Part shown: one piece after another, positions 1-7,454 of the stretch | Position numbering within the stretch: position 1 is the first letter of the stretch | Layout: each line of letters begins with the position of its first letter | Assembly: GCA_035604215.1 (NCBI GenBank) | Contig: DATNIW010000062.1 | Location: forward strand, 1-20,738 | Source: UBA5070 sp035604215 | GTDB lineage: Bacteria > Fibrobacterota > Fibrobacteria > UBA5070 | Reading direction: 5' to 3' | DNA length: 20,738 bases | The notes under the pieces: generated by a model | The model's input: the letters and a program-made list of their open reading frames with translations, nothing else | What the model was told of the DNA's origin: nothing | The model's database searches: none | Translations under genes and position numbers: made by a program

Positions 1-78
1 CCCGTGCGGGTCGGCTGGAAGGCCGACGACGCGGGCAAGCGCATCCGTGTCTCGAAGGCCACGGGCGAGCCGGTTTGA
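1..78 (+). CDS. rplX: Ribosomal protein L24, 3' end (partial)
   Basis: Only the last 25 codons and the stop are present; the gene enters from the left edge in frame 1. The visible tail (VRVGW, then GKRIRVSKATGEPV) matches the C-terminal strand of bacterial L24, where a basic R-V-x-K/R segment precedes a short acidic-hydrophobic end. L24 is an assembly-initiating protein of the 50S subunit that binds the 5' region of 23S rRNA. Its place directly before rplE is the standard spc gene order, which strongly supports the call despite the short fragment. The stop is followed after 13 nt by the rplE start, so the genes are co-transcribed. Confidence 0.85.
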   Translation, partial: PVRVGWKADDAGKRIRVSKATGEPV

Positions 79-91
79 GGGGAAAGACGAA

Positions 92-634
92 ATGAACCAG
101 CTCAAGAAGAAATACATCGAGGTTTCCATTCCTTCCCTGAAGGAACGGTTCGAGCTCAAGAACGTCATGCAGGTGCCACGCCTGCAGAAGATCGTCTTGA
201 ACATGGGCGTCGGCGAAGCCACCCAGAACCCGAAGCTGATCGAAGAGGCCGTCAAGACGCTCACCGCGATCACAGGCCAGAAAGCCGTGATCACCCGGGC
301 GAAGAAGGCGATTTCCAACTTCAAGTTGCGCGAGAACCAGGCCATCGGAGCCAAGGTCACCTTGCACGGCGAACGCATGTTCGAGTTCCTCGAACGCCTC
401 ATCCACATCTCGCTTCCACGGGTTCGCGACTTTCGCGGAGTCTCCCGCAAGGGATTCGATGGTCGCGGAAACTACACACTGGGCATCAAGGAACAGATCA
501 TCTTCCTGGAGATCGACTTCGACAAGGTCGATACGATCCTGGGCATGAACATCACCTTCGTCACCAGCGCTCCGAGCGACGAGCAGTCCTATGCTCTCCT
601 CGAAGGCCTGGGGATGCCTTTCCGCAAGAACTGA
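92..634 (+). CDS. rplE: 50S ribosomal protein L5
   Basis: The product is 180 residues, the usual L5 length. L5 sits in the central protuberance of the 50S subunit and binds 5S rRNA. Family blocks visible are KIVLNMGVGEA near residue 35, the TGQKAVITRAKKAISNFKLRE stretch in the middle, and RVRDFRGVSRKGFDGRGNYTLGIKEQIIF toward the end. I chose the ATG at 92 because a purine-rich ribosome binding site (GAGGGGAAAG, 77-86) lies just upstream and residue 1 then aligns with typical L5. An in-frame start at 47 would overlap rplX and add 15 unrelated residues. Confidence 0.97.
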   Translation: MNQLKKKYIEVSIPSLKERFELKNVMQVPRLQKIVLNMGVGEATQNPKLIEEAVKTLTAITGQKAVITRAKKAISNFKLRENQAIGAKVTLHGERMFEFLERLIHISLPRVRDFRGVSRKGFDGRGNYTLGIKEQIIFLEIDFDKVDTILGMNITFVTSAPSDEQSYALLEGLGMPFRKN

Positions 635-641
635 GGGAACG

Positions 642-827
642 ATGGCCAGACGTGCGATGATCGAAAAGCAGCGGAAGACTCCCAAGTTCCGAGTCCGCCG
701 CTACAACAGGTGCCGCCGTTGCGGACGCCCCAGGGCTTTCCTTCGGGATTTCGGGTTGTGCAGGATCTGCTTCCGCGAGCTCGCGCTCGCGGGCGATCTG
801 CCCGGAGTCACCAAGGCCAGCTGGTAA
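642..827 (+). CDS. rpsN: 30S ribosomal protein S14, zinc-binding (type Z)
   Basis: A 61-residue protein of the short, zinc-binding S14 class. Two CxxC pairs are present (Cys24/Cys27 and Cys40/Cys43) around the conserved GRPRAFLRDFGLCRICFRE block. S14 is a late-assembling protein in the head of the 30S subunit. The ATG at 642 starts 7 nt after the rplE stop. It gives the canonical MARRAMIEKQ N-terminus, whereas an upstream in-frame start at 591 would run back into rplE and add 17 foreign residues. The order L5-S14-S8 is the conserved spc arrangement. Confidence 0.97.
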   Translation: MARRAMIEKQRKTPKFRVRRYNRCRRCGRPRAFLRDFGLCRICFRELALAGDLPGVTKASW

Positions 828-848
828 CCCGTACCGGAGACCAAAAGA

Positions 849-1244
849 ATGGCGAGCAGCGATCAGATTGGCGATTTCCTCACACGGATTCGCAACGCGT
901 CCAGCGCGGGCCACCGCTCGGTGGACATACCGGCTTCCAACATCAAGCGGGAAGTGACCCGGGTCCTCCAGGAGACCGGATTCATCCGCAAATTCGTTGT
1001 CGTGGACGATGGACGACAGGGGATCATCAAGATCCTCCTGAAGTACAACGGACGGACACCGGTCATCCAAGGCCTCGAGCGGGTTTCCACTCCGGGTCGG
1101 CGTCTCTACGCCGGCGTGGGGGAAATACCCAAGGTCATCAACGGACTGGGATACGCGATCCTTTCCACCCCCAAGGGTGTCCTGACCGACAGGCAGAGCC
1201 GCGAGGCCAATGTCGGTGGGGAAATCCTCCTCAAGGTCTGGTGA
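849..1244 (+). CDS. rpsH: 30S ribosomal protein S8
   Basis: A 131-residue product with S8 hallmarks: D-x-(I/L)-x-x-x-L-T-R-I-R-N-A at the N-terminus (DFLTRIRNASSAG), IKILLKYN in the middle, and the C-terminal signature GYAILSTPKGVLTDRQSREANVGGEILLKVW. S8 binds 16S rRNA helix 21 early in 30S assembly; in Escherichia coli it also represses spc operon translation. I see no obvious copy of the rRNA-like target here, so autoregulation is not claimed. A GGAGA ribosome binding site (836-840) precedes the ATG. The stop lies 4 nt before the rplF start. Confidence 0.97.
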   Translation: MASSDQIGDFLTRIRNASSAGHRSVDIPASNIKREVTRVLQETGFIRKFVVVDDGRQGIIKILLKYNGRTPVIQGLERVSTPGRRLYAGVGEIPKVINGLGYAILSTPKGVLTDRQSREANVGGEILLKVW

Positions 1245-1248
1245 ACCC

Positions 1249-1785
1249 ATGTCTCGTGTAGGAAAAAATCCCATCGTCCTTCCCGACAAGGTGAAGGCGA
1301 GCCTCAACGGCCGCACCCTCCTGGTCGAAGGGCCCAAGGGAAAGCTCAGCCGCGACGTCCATCCGGCGATCGACGTCCAGATCGAGGGCAACGTGCTGTC
1401 TTTCGTGCGCTCCAGCGACGAAGGCGCCATCAAGGCCTTGCACGGGACCCAGCGCGCGCTCGCCGCCAACATGGTCAAGGGCGTGAGCATCGGGTTCCGC
1501 AAGGATCTGGAAATCATCGGAGTCGGTTACAGGGGGGAGCAGAAGGGACATGGCATCACCCTGTTCCTGGGATACAGCCACCCCGTGGAATTCACTCCTC
1601 CCAAGACGATCTCTGTCAAGGTCGAAGGCCAGAACAAGATCGTGGTGGAAGGCGCCGACAAGCAGGAAGTCGGCCAGGTCGCTGCGGAAATCCGCGGCTT
1701 CCGCGCTCCCGAGCCCTACAAGGGCAAGGGAGTCAAATACACCGACGAGACCATTCGCCGCAAGGCCGGCAAGAAGTCCGGGTAA
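1249..1785 (+). CDS. rplF: 50S ribosomal protein L6
   Basis: The product is 178 residues, close to the family norm. It has the two tandem L6 folds: the N-terminal part opens MSRVGKNPIVLP and contains VEGPKGKLS, and the C-terminal part carries the signature PEPYKGKGVKYTDETIRRKAGKKSG. L6 lies near the sarcin-ricin loop at the base of the L7/L12 stalk and supports factor binding. The ATG at 1249 was chosen over an in-frame start at 1210 because the latter lies inside rpsH and adds 13 unrelated residues. The 4-nt spacing after rpsH suggests translational coupling. Confidence 0.97.
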   Translation: MSRVGKNPIVLPDKVKASLNGRTLLVEGPKGKLSRDVHPAIDVQIEGNVLSFVRSSDEGAIKALHGTQRALAANMVKGVSIGFRKDLEIIGVGYRGEQKGHGITLFLGYSHPVEFTPPKTISVKVEGQNKIVVEGADKQEVGQVAAEIRGFRAPEPYKGKGVKYTDETIRRKAGKKSG

Positions 1786-1795
1786 AGGAAAACCC

Positions 1796-2167
1796 ATGTC
1801 CAAGATCGCCTCCCAGAGGTACCAGTCCAGGATCGCCCGCCATGCCCGGGTCCGTTCCAAGGTCGAAGGCACCGCAGCGCGTCCCCGCCTCGCGGTTCGA
1901 CGCAGCCTGAAGCACATCTACGCCCAGCTGGTGGACGACGACACCGGCACCTCCCTGGCCCTCGTGACATCCGATTCCAAGGAAGTGCGCGAGAAGGTCG
2001 GCGAGGGAACCAAGACCGACGCGTCCAAGATCATCGGCGAGCTGATCGCGGTGAAAGCCAAGGAAAAGGGCATTTCGGCGGTCGTGTTCGACCGCGGTGG
2101 CAACATCTACCACGGGCGCGTGAAGGCAGTCGCCGAAGCCGCCCGATCCGCTGGACTGGAGTTCTGA
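1796..2167 (+). CDS. rplR: 50S ribosomal protein L18
   Basis: A 123-residue product with the basic L18 N-terminus (about residues 1-30, rich in Arg and Lys) and the conserved LAVRRSLKHIYAQLVDDDTG segment. The C-terminus is AVVFDRGGNIYHGRVKAVAEAARSAGLEF, a clear L18 signature. L18 binds 5S rRNA with L5 in the central protuberance. The ATG at 1796 follows a GTAAAGGAAA purine run that overlaps the rplF stop. A longer in-frame opening that begins inside rplF (1550) is an artefact of high GC and was trimmed. Confidence 0.97.
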   Translation: MSKIASQRYQSRIARHARVRSKVEGTAARPRLAVRRSLKHIYAQLVDDDTGTSLALVTSDSKEVREKVGEGTKTDASKIIGELIAVKAKEKGISAVVFDRGGNIYHGRVKAVAEAARSAGLEF

Positions 2168-2169
2168 GC

Positions 2170-2670
2170 ATGGCCAACGAACGCAACGAACGCGACAACA
2201 CCGCCACCCCGCTCGAGGGCGACTTCCAGGAGAAGGTGGTCGCGATCAACCGCGTCGCCAAGGTGGTGAAGGGCGGACGCCGCTTCGGCTTCAACGCCTT
2301 GGTCGTGGTCGGAAACGGCGCGGGCAAGGTCGGCATCGGATCGGGCAAGGCCAACGACGTCGCCGAAGCCATCCGCAAGGGGACGGAAAACGCCCGCAAG
2401 CACGTGGTCGAGATCCCGCTGTACAAGCACACGATCCCGCACGAGACCTTCTCGAAGTTCGGAGCGGCGAAGATCATCCTCAAGCCCGCCTCCGAAGGTA
2501 CCGGCGTCATCGCCGGCGGCGCCGCTCGCGCCGTCCTCGAGCTGGCCGGTGTCCACAACATCCTGACCAAGCTGCTTGGATCCACCAATCCGCACAACGT
2601 CGTCAAGGCCACCCTCAAGGGGCTTCGCTCCTTGCGTCTGCGCAAGGACTACGAAGAGATGCGGCGCTGA
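2170..2670 (+). CDS. rpsE: 30S ribosomal protein S5
   Basis: A 166-residue product with both S5 domains. The N-terminal double-stranded-RNA-binding-like domain contains EKVVAINRVAKVVKGGRRFGFNALVVVG, the family signature. The C-terminal domain holds GTGVIAGGAARAVLELAGVHNILTKLLGSTNPHNVVKAT. S5 lies on the solvent side of the 30S subunit and contributes to decoding fidelity and mRNA unwinding at the entry channel. The start lies 2 nt after the rplR stop. The first 18 residues are a polar extension (MANERNERDNTATPLEGD), which is variable in this family. Confidence 0.97.
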   Translation: MANERNERDNTATPLEGDFQEKVVAINRVAKVVKGGRRFGFNALVVVGNGAGKVGIGSGKANDVAEAIRKGTENARKHVVEIPLYKHTIPHETFSKFGAAKIILKPASEGTGVIAGGAARAVLELAGVHNILTKLLGSTNPHNVVKATLKGLRSLRLRKDYEEMRR

Positions 2671-2678
2671 GGCACAAC

Positions 2679-2867
2679 ATGTCCAAGAAACTCGAAATCA
2701 CCCAGACGCGTTCCACCGTGCGCTCGACCCAGCCCCAGATCAGGACGATCGAGGCCTTGGGGTTGCGGCGCATCCGGCACAGCGTGGTCCAGCCCGACAA
2801 CGTGCAGATCCGCGGCATGCTGCGCGTGGTCAACCATCTCGTTTCCGTGAAGGAAGTCGAAGCGTGA
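2679..2867 (+). CDS. rpmD: 50S ribosomal protein L30
   Basis: A 62-residue product typical of short bacterial L30. Conserved positions include the N-terminal K-x-L-E-I-T-Q-T-R-S strand, the central TIEALGLRRIRHSVVQPDNVQIRGM block, and the final VNHLVSVKEVEA helix. L30 is a non-essential 50S protein that is missing in several phyla, so its presence is mildly informative about lineage. Its stop overlaps the GTG start of rplO as GTGA (2864-2867), a coupling arrangement. Confidence 0.96.
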   Translation: MSKKLEITQTRSTVRSTQPQIRTIEALGLRRIRHSVVQPDNVQIRGMLRVVNHLVSVKEVEA

Positions 2868-3304
2868 ACCTCAACCAGCTCAAGCCCCAGCCAGGGGCGA
2901 AGAAGGTCTCCAAGAGGCTCGGCCGCGGCGAAGGTTCCGGCCAGGGCTCGACCGCGGGCAAGGGCAACAACGGCGCCCATGCTCGTTCCGGCGCGAAGCA
3001 CAAGCGGACCTTCGAGGGCGGACAGACGCCCCTGCAGCGCCGTCTTCCCAAGCGCGGTTTCAACTCGCCGGTGCTCCAGCCCGAGGAAGTCAATCTCGTG
3101 GTGCTCGCCAAGAGGGAAGGAATCGAGTTCGACCCCAAGGCGATGCGCAAGGCGGGACTGATCTCCCGCGCGGACGTCACCGTGAAGCTGATCGGCAAGG
3201 CCGAAGTCGGCAAGGCGCTCAAGATCAAGGTCCACGCGGTGACCGCAGGCGCCCGCCAGTCCATCGAGTCGGCCGGCGGCACGATCGAGCTGATCGGAGC
3301 CTGA
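2864..3304 (+). CDS. rplO: 50S ribosomal protein L15
   Basis: A 146-residue product with L15 features. The glycine/lysine-rich N-terminus (about residues 15-60) contains KRLGRGEGSGQGSTAGKG and FEGGQTPLQRRLPKRGF. The C-terminal KOW-like region ends IKVHAVTAGARQSIESAGGTIELIG. L15 is a mid-assembly 50S protein that contacts domains II and V of 23S rRNA. Translation begins at a GTG (2864) overlapping the rpmD stop by 4 nt; the first residues MNLNQLKPQPGAKK match the family start. A longer in-frame opening beginning at 2576 lies within rpsE and was rejected. Confidence 0.96.
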   Translation: MNLNQLKPQPGAKKVSKRLGRGEGSGQGSTAGKGNNGAHARSGAKHKRTFEGGQTPLQRRLPKRGFNSPVLQPEEVNLVVLAKREGIEFDPKAMRKAGLISRADVTVKLIGKAEVGKALKIKVHAVTAGARQSIESAGGTIELIGA

Positions 3305-3306
3305 TC

Positions 3307-4647
3307 GTGAGATTCCTGCAGAGCCTGATCCAGATCTGGAAGATCCCCGACCTCAGGAAGCGGATCCTCTTCACGCTGGGAATGCTGGTGTTGTATCGCC
3401 TGGGGGGACTGGTTCCCACACCCGGCATCGACTCCAAGGCTCTGAGCTCGTTCTTCGCGAACTCCTCCAACGACCTGTTCAACATGTACAACATGTTCGT
3501 GGGCGGAGCCTTCTCGCACGCGGCCATCTTCGCCCAGGGCATCATGCCCTACATCTCGGCATCCATCATCATGCAGCTTTTGGGGACCATCTTCCCCACC
3601 ATCGCCAAGCTGCAGAAGGAAGGCCAGGAAGGGCGCAACAAGATCAACCAGTGGACGCGCTACCTCACGGTGGGGATCGCCGCCCTGCAGGCCATCGGCG
3701 TCTCGATCTTCCTTCTTTCCGTCACGACCCGCGACGGCGGGGCCATCGTGGTGGAATTCTTCCGGTCGGGCGGAGGCAAGATCGCCTTCACCCTCCTGAC
3801 GGTGCTCACCCTGACCACGGGCACGATGTTCGTCATGTACCTGGGCGAACAGATCACGGCCCGCGGTGTGGGAAACGGCACCAGCCTGATCATCTTCATC
3901 GGCATCGTGGCGCGCATCCCCAAAGGTGTGTGGAACGAGGTCCAGTTGGTCATGTCCGGCGACCAGGAAGTGGTCCGATCCATCCTGATCCTGGCGGTGG
4001 TGTTCGCCATCATCGCGTTCATCGTCCTGGTCGACCAGGGCATCCGCAGGGTTCCCCTGCAGAATCCGCGTCGGGTGGTGGGACGAAAGCTCATGGGCGG
4101 CGCGGCGAGCTACCTCCCCCTCAAGGTGAACACCGCGGGCGTCATCCCCGTGATCTTCGCCTCCTCCATCATGTTCATCCCCAGCACCATGGCTTCCTTC
4201 ATGCCTTCGGTGCCGGCCATGCAGGATTTCGCGCGGGTCTTCACTCCCGGGCATTGGGCGTACTCGGTTGCCTTCAGTCTCCTGATCATCTTCTTCGCCT
4301 ACTTCTACACGGCCGTCCAGTACAATCCGACCGACATCGCCGACAACCTCAAGAAGTCGGGTGGTTTCATCCCGGGCATCCGACCCGGCAAGAAGACCGC
4401 GGAGTACATCGACTACGTCCTCACTCGCATCACGCTTCCAGGAGCGATTTTCCTGGCGATCATCTCCATCGGGCCGTACTACATCAAGGACAGCCTGGGC
4501 ACTACCTTCTACCTCGGCGGCACCAGCGTGTTGATTTGCGTGGGCGTCGCCCTCGAAACCCTTCGACAATTCGAAGCCCACCTCCGCACCCGGCACTACG
4601 AGGGATTCCTCGAAAAAGGCCGGATCCGCGGTCGGCAGGGTTACTGA
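3307..4647 (+). CDS. secY: Protein translocase subunit SecY
   Basis: A 446-residue polytopic membrane protein, normal for SecY, forming the protein-conducting channel with SecE and SecG. About ten hydrophobic segments are visible. The first (about 20-40, ILFTLGMLVLYRLGGLVPTPGI) includes the lead-in to the plug region. The second contains GIMPYISASIIMQLL, the SecY signature. Cytosolic loop C5 carries the conserved basic tip, and KKSGGFIPGIRPGK (about residue 350) is the classic SecY motif. The start is a GTG 2 nt after rplO, with no alternative nearby that keeps the N-terminal amphipathic helix. Neither adk nor map follows. Confidence 0.97.
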   Translation: MRFLQSLIQIWKIPDLRKRILFTLGMLVLYRLGGLVPTPGIDSKALSSFFANSSNDLFNMYNMFVGGAFSHAAIFAQGIMPYISASIIMQLLGTIFPTIAKLQKEGQEGRNKINQWTRYLTVGIAALQAIGVSIFLLSVTTRDGGAIVVEFFRSGGGKIAFTLLTVLTLTTGTMFVMYLGEQITARGVGNGTSLIIFIGIVARIPKGVWNEVQLVMSGDQEVVRSILILAVVFAIIAFIVLVDQGIRRVPLQNPRRVVGRKLMGGAASYLPLKVNTAGVIPVIFASSIMFIPSTMASFMPSVPAMQDFARVFTPGHWAYSVAFSLLIIFFAYFYTAVQYNPTDIADNLKKSGGFIPGIRPGKKTAEYIDYVLTRITLPGAIFLAIISIGPYYIKDSLGTTFYLGGTSVLICVGVALETLRQFEAHLRTRHYEGFLEKGRIRGRQGY

Positions 4648-4649
4648 GG

Positions 4650-4868
4650 ATGGCCAAGGAAGAGGGCATCCAAGTCGAGGGAAAAGTCGTGGAGCCCCTG
4701 CCCAACGCCATGTTCCGCGTGGAACTGGAGAACGGCCACCTGATCTTGGCGCACATCAGCGGAAAGATGCGCAAGCACTACATCCGTATCTTGCCAGGTG
4801 ACAGGGTTTTACTAGAATTGTCCCCCTACGATCTTTCGCGTGGACGCATCGTCTACCGTCACAAATAA
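4650..4868 (+). CDS. infA: Translation initiation factor IF-1
   Basis: The product is exactly 72 residues, the family length, and forms a single OB fold. Signature segments are EEGIQVEGKVVEPLPNAMFRV, NGHLILAHISGKMRKHYIRILPGDRV and SPYDLSRGRIVYRHK. IF-1 binds the 30S A site and promotes initiation complex formation with IF-2 and IF-3. It begins 2 nt after the secY stop, so it is transcribed with secY. Many bacteria place map and/or adk between these two genes; here they are adjacent. Confidence 0.97.
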   Translation: MAKEEGIQVEGKVVEPLPNAMFRVELENGHLILAHISGKMRKHYIRILPGDRVLLELSPYDLSRGRIVYRHK

Positions 4869-4880
4869 GGACCAGGTTCG

Positions 4881-4997
4881 ATGAAAGTCAGGGCATCCAT
4901 CAAAGTCCGTTGCACGGAGTGCAAAATCGTCCGCCGCAGGGGCGTCGTACGCATCATCTGCAAAAAGAATCCCCGCCACGCTCAGAAGCAAGGGTAA
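4881..4997 (+). CDS. rpmJ: 50S ribosomal protein L36, zinc-binding form
   Basis: A 38-residue protein read directly from the sequence: ATG at 4881, TAA at 4995-4997. It has the MKVRASIKVRC start and the zinc ligands Cys11, Cys14, Cys27 and His33, so it is the Cys-containing (C+) form of L36. L36 is the smallest 50S protein and lies near the peptidyl transferase centre side of 23S rRNA. It sits between infA (12-nt gap) and rpsM (7-nt gap), the usual position across bacteria. Confidence 0.96.
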   Translation: MKVRASIKVRCTECKIVRRRGVVRIICKKNPRHAQKQG

Positions 4998-5004
4998 GAG
5001 GCAA

Positions 5005-5373
5005 ATGGCACGCATTCTCGGCATCGACATCCCCAACAACAAGCGCTCCGAATTCGGGCTGACCCACATCTTCGGTGTCGGGCACACGCGGGCGACCTTG
5101 ATCCTGGACAAGACGGGCATCGAACGGGGCAAGAAGATCGGCGAACTCAGCGACGAGGAGATCGGCAAGATCCGCGCCTTCGTGGAAGGCAACTTCCCGG
5201 TGGAGGGCAACTTGCGTTCCCTGCTGGGCATCTCGCTCAAGCGGCTCCAGGACATCGGCTGCTACCGTGGCATCCGCCATCGCCGTGGATTGCCGGTCCG
5301 TGGACAGCGCACGCGCACCAACGCGCGCACGCGCAAGGGTCCGCGCAAGACCGTCGCGAACAAGAAGAAGTAA
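5005..5373 (+). CDS. rpsM: 30S ribosomal protein S13
   Basis: A 122-residue product starting MARILGIDIPNNKR, the standard S13 N-terminus. A helix-two-turns-helix core follows (THIFGVGHTRATLILDKTGI). The C-terminal signature is CYRGIRHRRGLPVRGQRTRTNARTRKGPRKTV with a lysine tail. S13 sits at the top of the 30S head, contacts the 50S subunit through bridges B1a/B1b, and touches P-site tRNA with its basic tail. It opens the alpha-type part of this locus, with rpsK 22 nt downstream. The ribosome binding site is AAGAGG just before the ATG. Confidence 0.97.
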   Translation: MARILGIDIPNNKRSEFGLTHIFGVGHTRATLILDKTGIERGKKIGELSDEEIGKIRAFVEGNFPVEGNLRSLLGISLKRLQDIGCYRGIRHRRGLPVRGQRTRTNARTRKGPRKTVANKKK

Positions 5374-5395
5374 CCCACTCATTCAAGAGAGCAAA

Positions 5396-5827
5396 ATGGC
5401 CGAAAACCAGGAGACCCAGACCGCAGAGGTCGCCGACGTCCCCGAGCAGGGAGAGAAACGTCGCAAGGGCAAGAAGCGTGCGGATTCGACGGGAGTGATC
5501 CACGTCCTGTCCTCCTTCAACAACACCATCATCAGCATCACGGACCAGGCCGGCAACGTCCTGGTCTGGGGAACGCCTGGCAAGGCCGGTTTCAAGGGTT
5601 CTCGCAAGAGCACGCCCTTCGCGGCCCAGGTTGCCGCCGAAGCTGCCGCCAAGGCCGCCCTGGACCTGGGAGTCCGACGCGCCGACGTGCTGGTCAAGGG
5701 CGCCGGATCCGGCCGGGAGGCCGCCGTCCGCTCCATCAAGGCCACCGGCCTCGACATTCTATCGATCAAAGACGTGACCGGCATTCCGCACAACGGATGC
5801 CGTCCACGCAAGCGCAGGAGGGTCTGA
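5396..5827 (+). CDS. rpsK: 30S ribosomal protein S11
   Basis: A 143-residue product. The conserved core begins at about residue 31 (STGVIHVLSSFNNTIISITD) and ends with GIPHNGCRPRKRRRV, both diagnostic of S11. S11 forms part of the 30S platform near the mRNA exit and E site. Compared with the roughly 129-residue Escherichia coli protein there is a longer charged N-terminal tail (about residues 1-30, Glu/Gln-rich then Lys/Arg-rich). The ATG at 5396 follows an AAGAGAGC ribosome binding site and is preferred over an opening at 5267 that lies in rpsM. Confidence 0.97.
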   Translation: MAENQETQTAEVADVPEQGEKRRKGKKRADSTGVIHVLSSFNNTIISITDQAGNVLVWGTPGKAGFKGSRKSTPFAAQVAAEAAAKAALDLGVRRADVLVKGAGSGREAAVRSIKATGLDILSIKDVTGIPHNGCRPRKRRRV

Positions 5828-5831
5828 CCCA

Positions 5832-6461
5832 GTGGCTGTCTACCGCGGTCCCGTTTGCCGGCTTTGCCGGCGCGAGCACGAAAAGTTGTTCCTCAAGGGC
5901 GATCGTTGCTTCACCGAGAAGTGCGCCATCGAGCGCCGCAATGTCGTCCCCGGCCAGCACGGCATGCTTCGCCGCCGCCAGGCGTCGGAGTACGGCACGC
6001 AGTTGCGCGAAAAGCAGAAGACGAAGCGCTCCTACGGTCTGCTGGAAAAGCAGTTCCGCCGCTACTTCGAGGAAGCCGCGCACGTCCATGGTGTGACGGG
6101 CGAGAACCTGCTGCAGTTCCTCGAACTCCGGCTGGACAACATCGTCTACCGCCTGGGTTTCGGGCCCAACCGCAACACCTCGCGCCAACTCGTCCGGCAT
6201 GGACATTTCCTGGTCAACGGCCGCAAGGCTTCCATCCCCTCGATGCGCCTGCGGGTCGGCGACGTGGTGGAACTGGCCGAATCTTCACGGAATCTGTCGG
6301 TGATCCAGGCGGCGCTGGCCGGTGCCAGCCGCAGGACGGAATCGGAGTGGTTGTCGATCGACAAGGTGAAGCTCGCCGGTCGCGTGCTCTCCATCCCGAC
6401 GCGCACCCAGATCCCGACGCCTGTCAACGAACAGCTCATCGTCGAACTCTACTCCAAGTAA
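5832..6461 (+). CDS. rpsD: 30S ribosomal protein S4, zinc-binding form
   Basis: A 209-residue product. The N-terminus contains Cys9, Cys12, Cys26 and Cys31, the four-cysteine zinc knuckle of the C+ class of S4. The S4 RNA-binding domain follows at about residues 95-160 (LELRLDNIVYRLGF, then RQLVRHGHFLVNGRKASIPSMRLRVGDVVEL). S4 is a primary 16S rRNA binder that nucleates the 30S body. It begins with GTG at 5832, 4 nt after the rpsK stop. Its position between rpsK and rpoA is the common alpha-operon order, where S4 is the translational regulator in Escherichia coli. Confidence 0.97.
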   Translation: MAVYRGPVCRLCRREHEKLFLKGDRCFTEKCAIERRNVVPGQHGMLRRRQASEYGTQLREKQKTKRSYGLLEKQFRRYFEEAAHVHGVTGENLLQFLELRLDNIVYRLGFGPNRNTSRQLVRHGHFLVNGRKASIPSMRLRVGDVVELAESSRNLSVIQAALAGASRRTESEWLSIDKVKLAGRVLSIPTRTQIPTPVNEQLIVELYSK

Positions 6462-6472
6462 GGGAATTCTCC

Positions 6473-7444
6473 ATGAAGTGGAAGGCGCTCCAGATGCCGA
6501 AGGGGGTCGTGAAATCCCCCTCCTCGGCGGAATCCTTCGGAAAATTCACGGTCGAACCGCTCGAACGCGGTTGGGGTGTGACGGTGGGCAACGCGCTTCG
6601 GCGCGTGCTGCTTTCGTCGCTCCAGGGCGCTCGCGTCGTGGCCATCCGCATCGACGGCGCTCCGCACGAGTTCGGCACCATCCCGGGCGTGAAGGAAGAC
6701 ATCACCGATCTCGTCCTCAACCTCAAGCAGCTCCGATTGAAGCTGCACTCCGACCGCGACGCTCGGCTCAAGCTGGATGTCACTGGCGAGGGCGAGGTGA
6801 GGGCTTCGGCGATCGAGGCCAACCCGGACGTCGTGATCCTCAATTCCGATCTCCACATCGCCACCCTGGACAAGAACGCGAGCCTCTCCATCGAGATGCG
6901 CGTCTCCTCCGGCCGGGGATACGCGGTGGGCGACGACCTCAAGCGTCCGGAAGATCCCATCGGCTGGATCTACCTGGACACGCACTTCTCCCCGGTCACG
7001 AAGGTGAACCTGGTGGTGGAAGACACGCGGGTCGGCCAGAAGACGGACTTCAACAAGCTCACGTTGGAGATCAACACCGACGGTTCCATCACTCCGGAGG
7101 ATTCCCTGGCCTACGCGGCCAAGCTCCTCGTGGACCACTTCGAGTTGTTCATCAACTTCGAAGGGGAGCTGGAACAGGCCGACACGGTCGACAACGACGG
7201 CGAGCGGGAACGCATCGCGGGCATCCTCAAGATGCGCGTGGACGAACTCGAACTCTCCGTCCGATCCAGCAACTGCCTGCGCATGGCGAACATCCACACG
7301 ATCGCCGACCTCGTGCGCAACACCGAGCAGGACATGCTCAAGTACAAGAACTTCGGGCGCAAGTCGCTGGTCGAGCTCAACGAGGTCCTCCAGGGGCTTG
7401 GTCTGGGCTTCGGCGTCGACGTCGACCGCTACCTCAACGATTGA
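6473..7444 (+). CDS. rpoA: DNA-directed RNA polymerase subunit alpha
   Basis: A 323-residue product with the full two-domain architecture. The N-terminal dimerisation and assembly domain (about 1-230) includes FTVEPLERGWGVTVGNALRRVLLSSLQGARV and GAPHEFGTIPGVKEDITDLVLNLKQLRL. The C-terminal domain (about 250-323), VDELELSVRSSNCLRMANI then KNFGRKSLVELNEVLQGLGL, binds UP-element DNA and activators. I use the ATG at 6473; in-frame sequence upstream of it belongs to rpsD shadow reading. It lies 11 nt after rpsD and 10 nt before rplQ, in the classic rpsD-rpoA-rplQ order. Confidence 0.97.
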   Translation: MKWKALQMPKGVVKSPSSAESFGKFTVEPLERGWGVTVGNALRRVLLSSLQGARVVAIRIDGAPHEFGTIPGVKEDITDLVLNLKQLRLKLHSDRDARLKLDVTGEGEVRASAIEANPDVVILNSDLHIATLDKNASLSIEMRVSSGRGYAVGDDLKRPEDPIGWIYLDTHFSPVTKVNLVVEDTRVGQKTDFNKLTLEINTDGSITPEDSLAYAAKLLVDHFELFINFEGELEQADTVDNDGERERIAGILKMRVDELELSVRSSNCLRMANIHTIADLVRNTEQDMLKYKNFGRKSLVELNEVLQGLGLGFGVDVDRYLND

Positions 7445-7454
7445 GGACATCCAG

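Noticed and set aside
2830..4596. 588-codon minus-strand open frame opposite rplO and secY
   Set aside because: It is an antisense shadow of secY in GC-rich DNA; its product is a low-complexity His/Asp/Gly-rich string with no family features.
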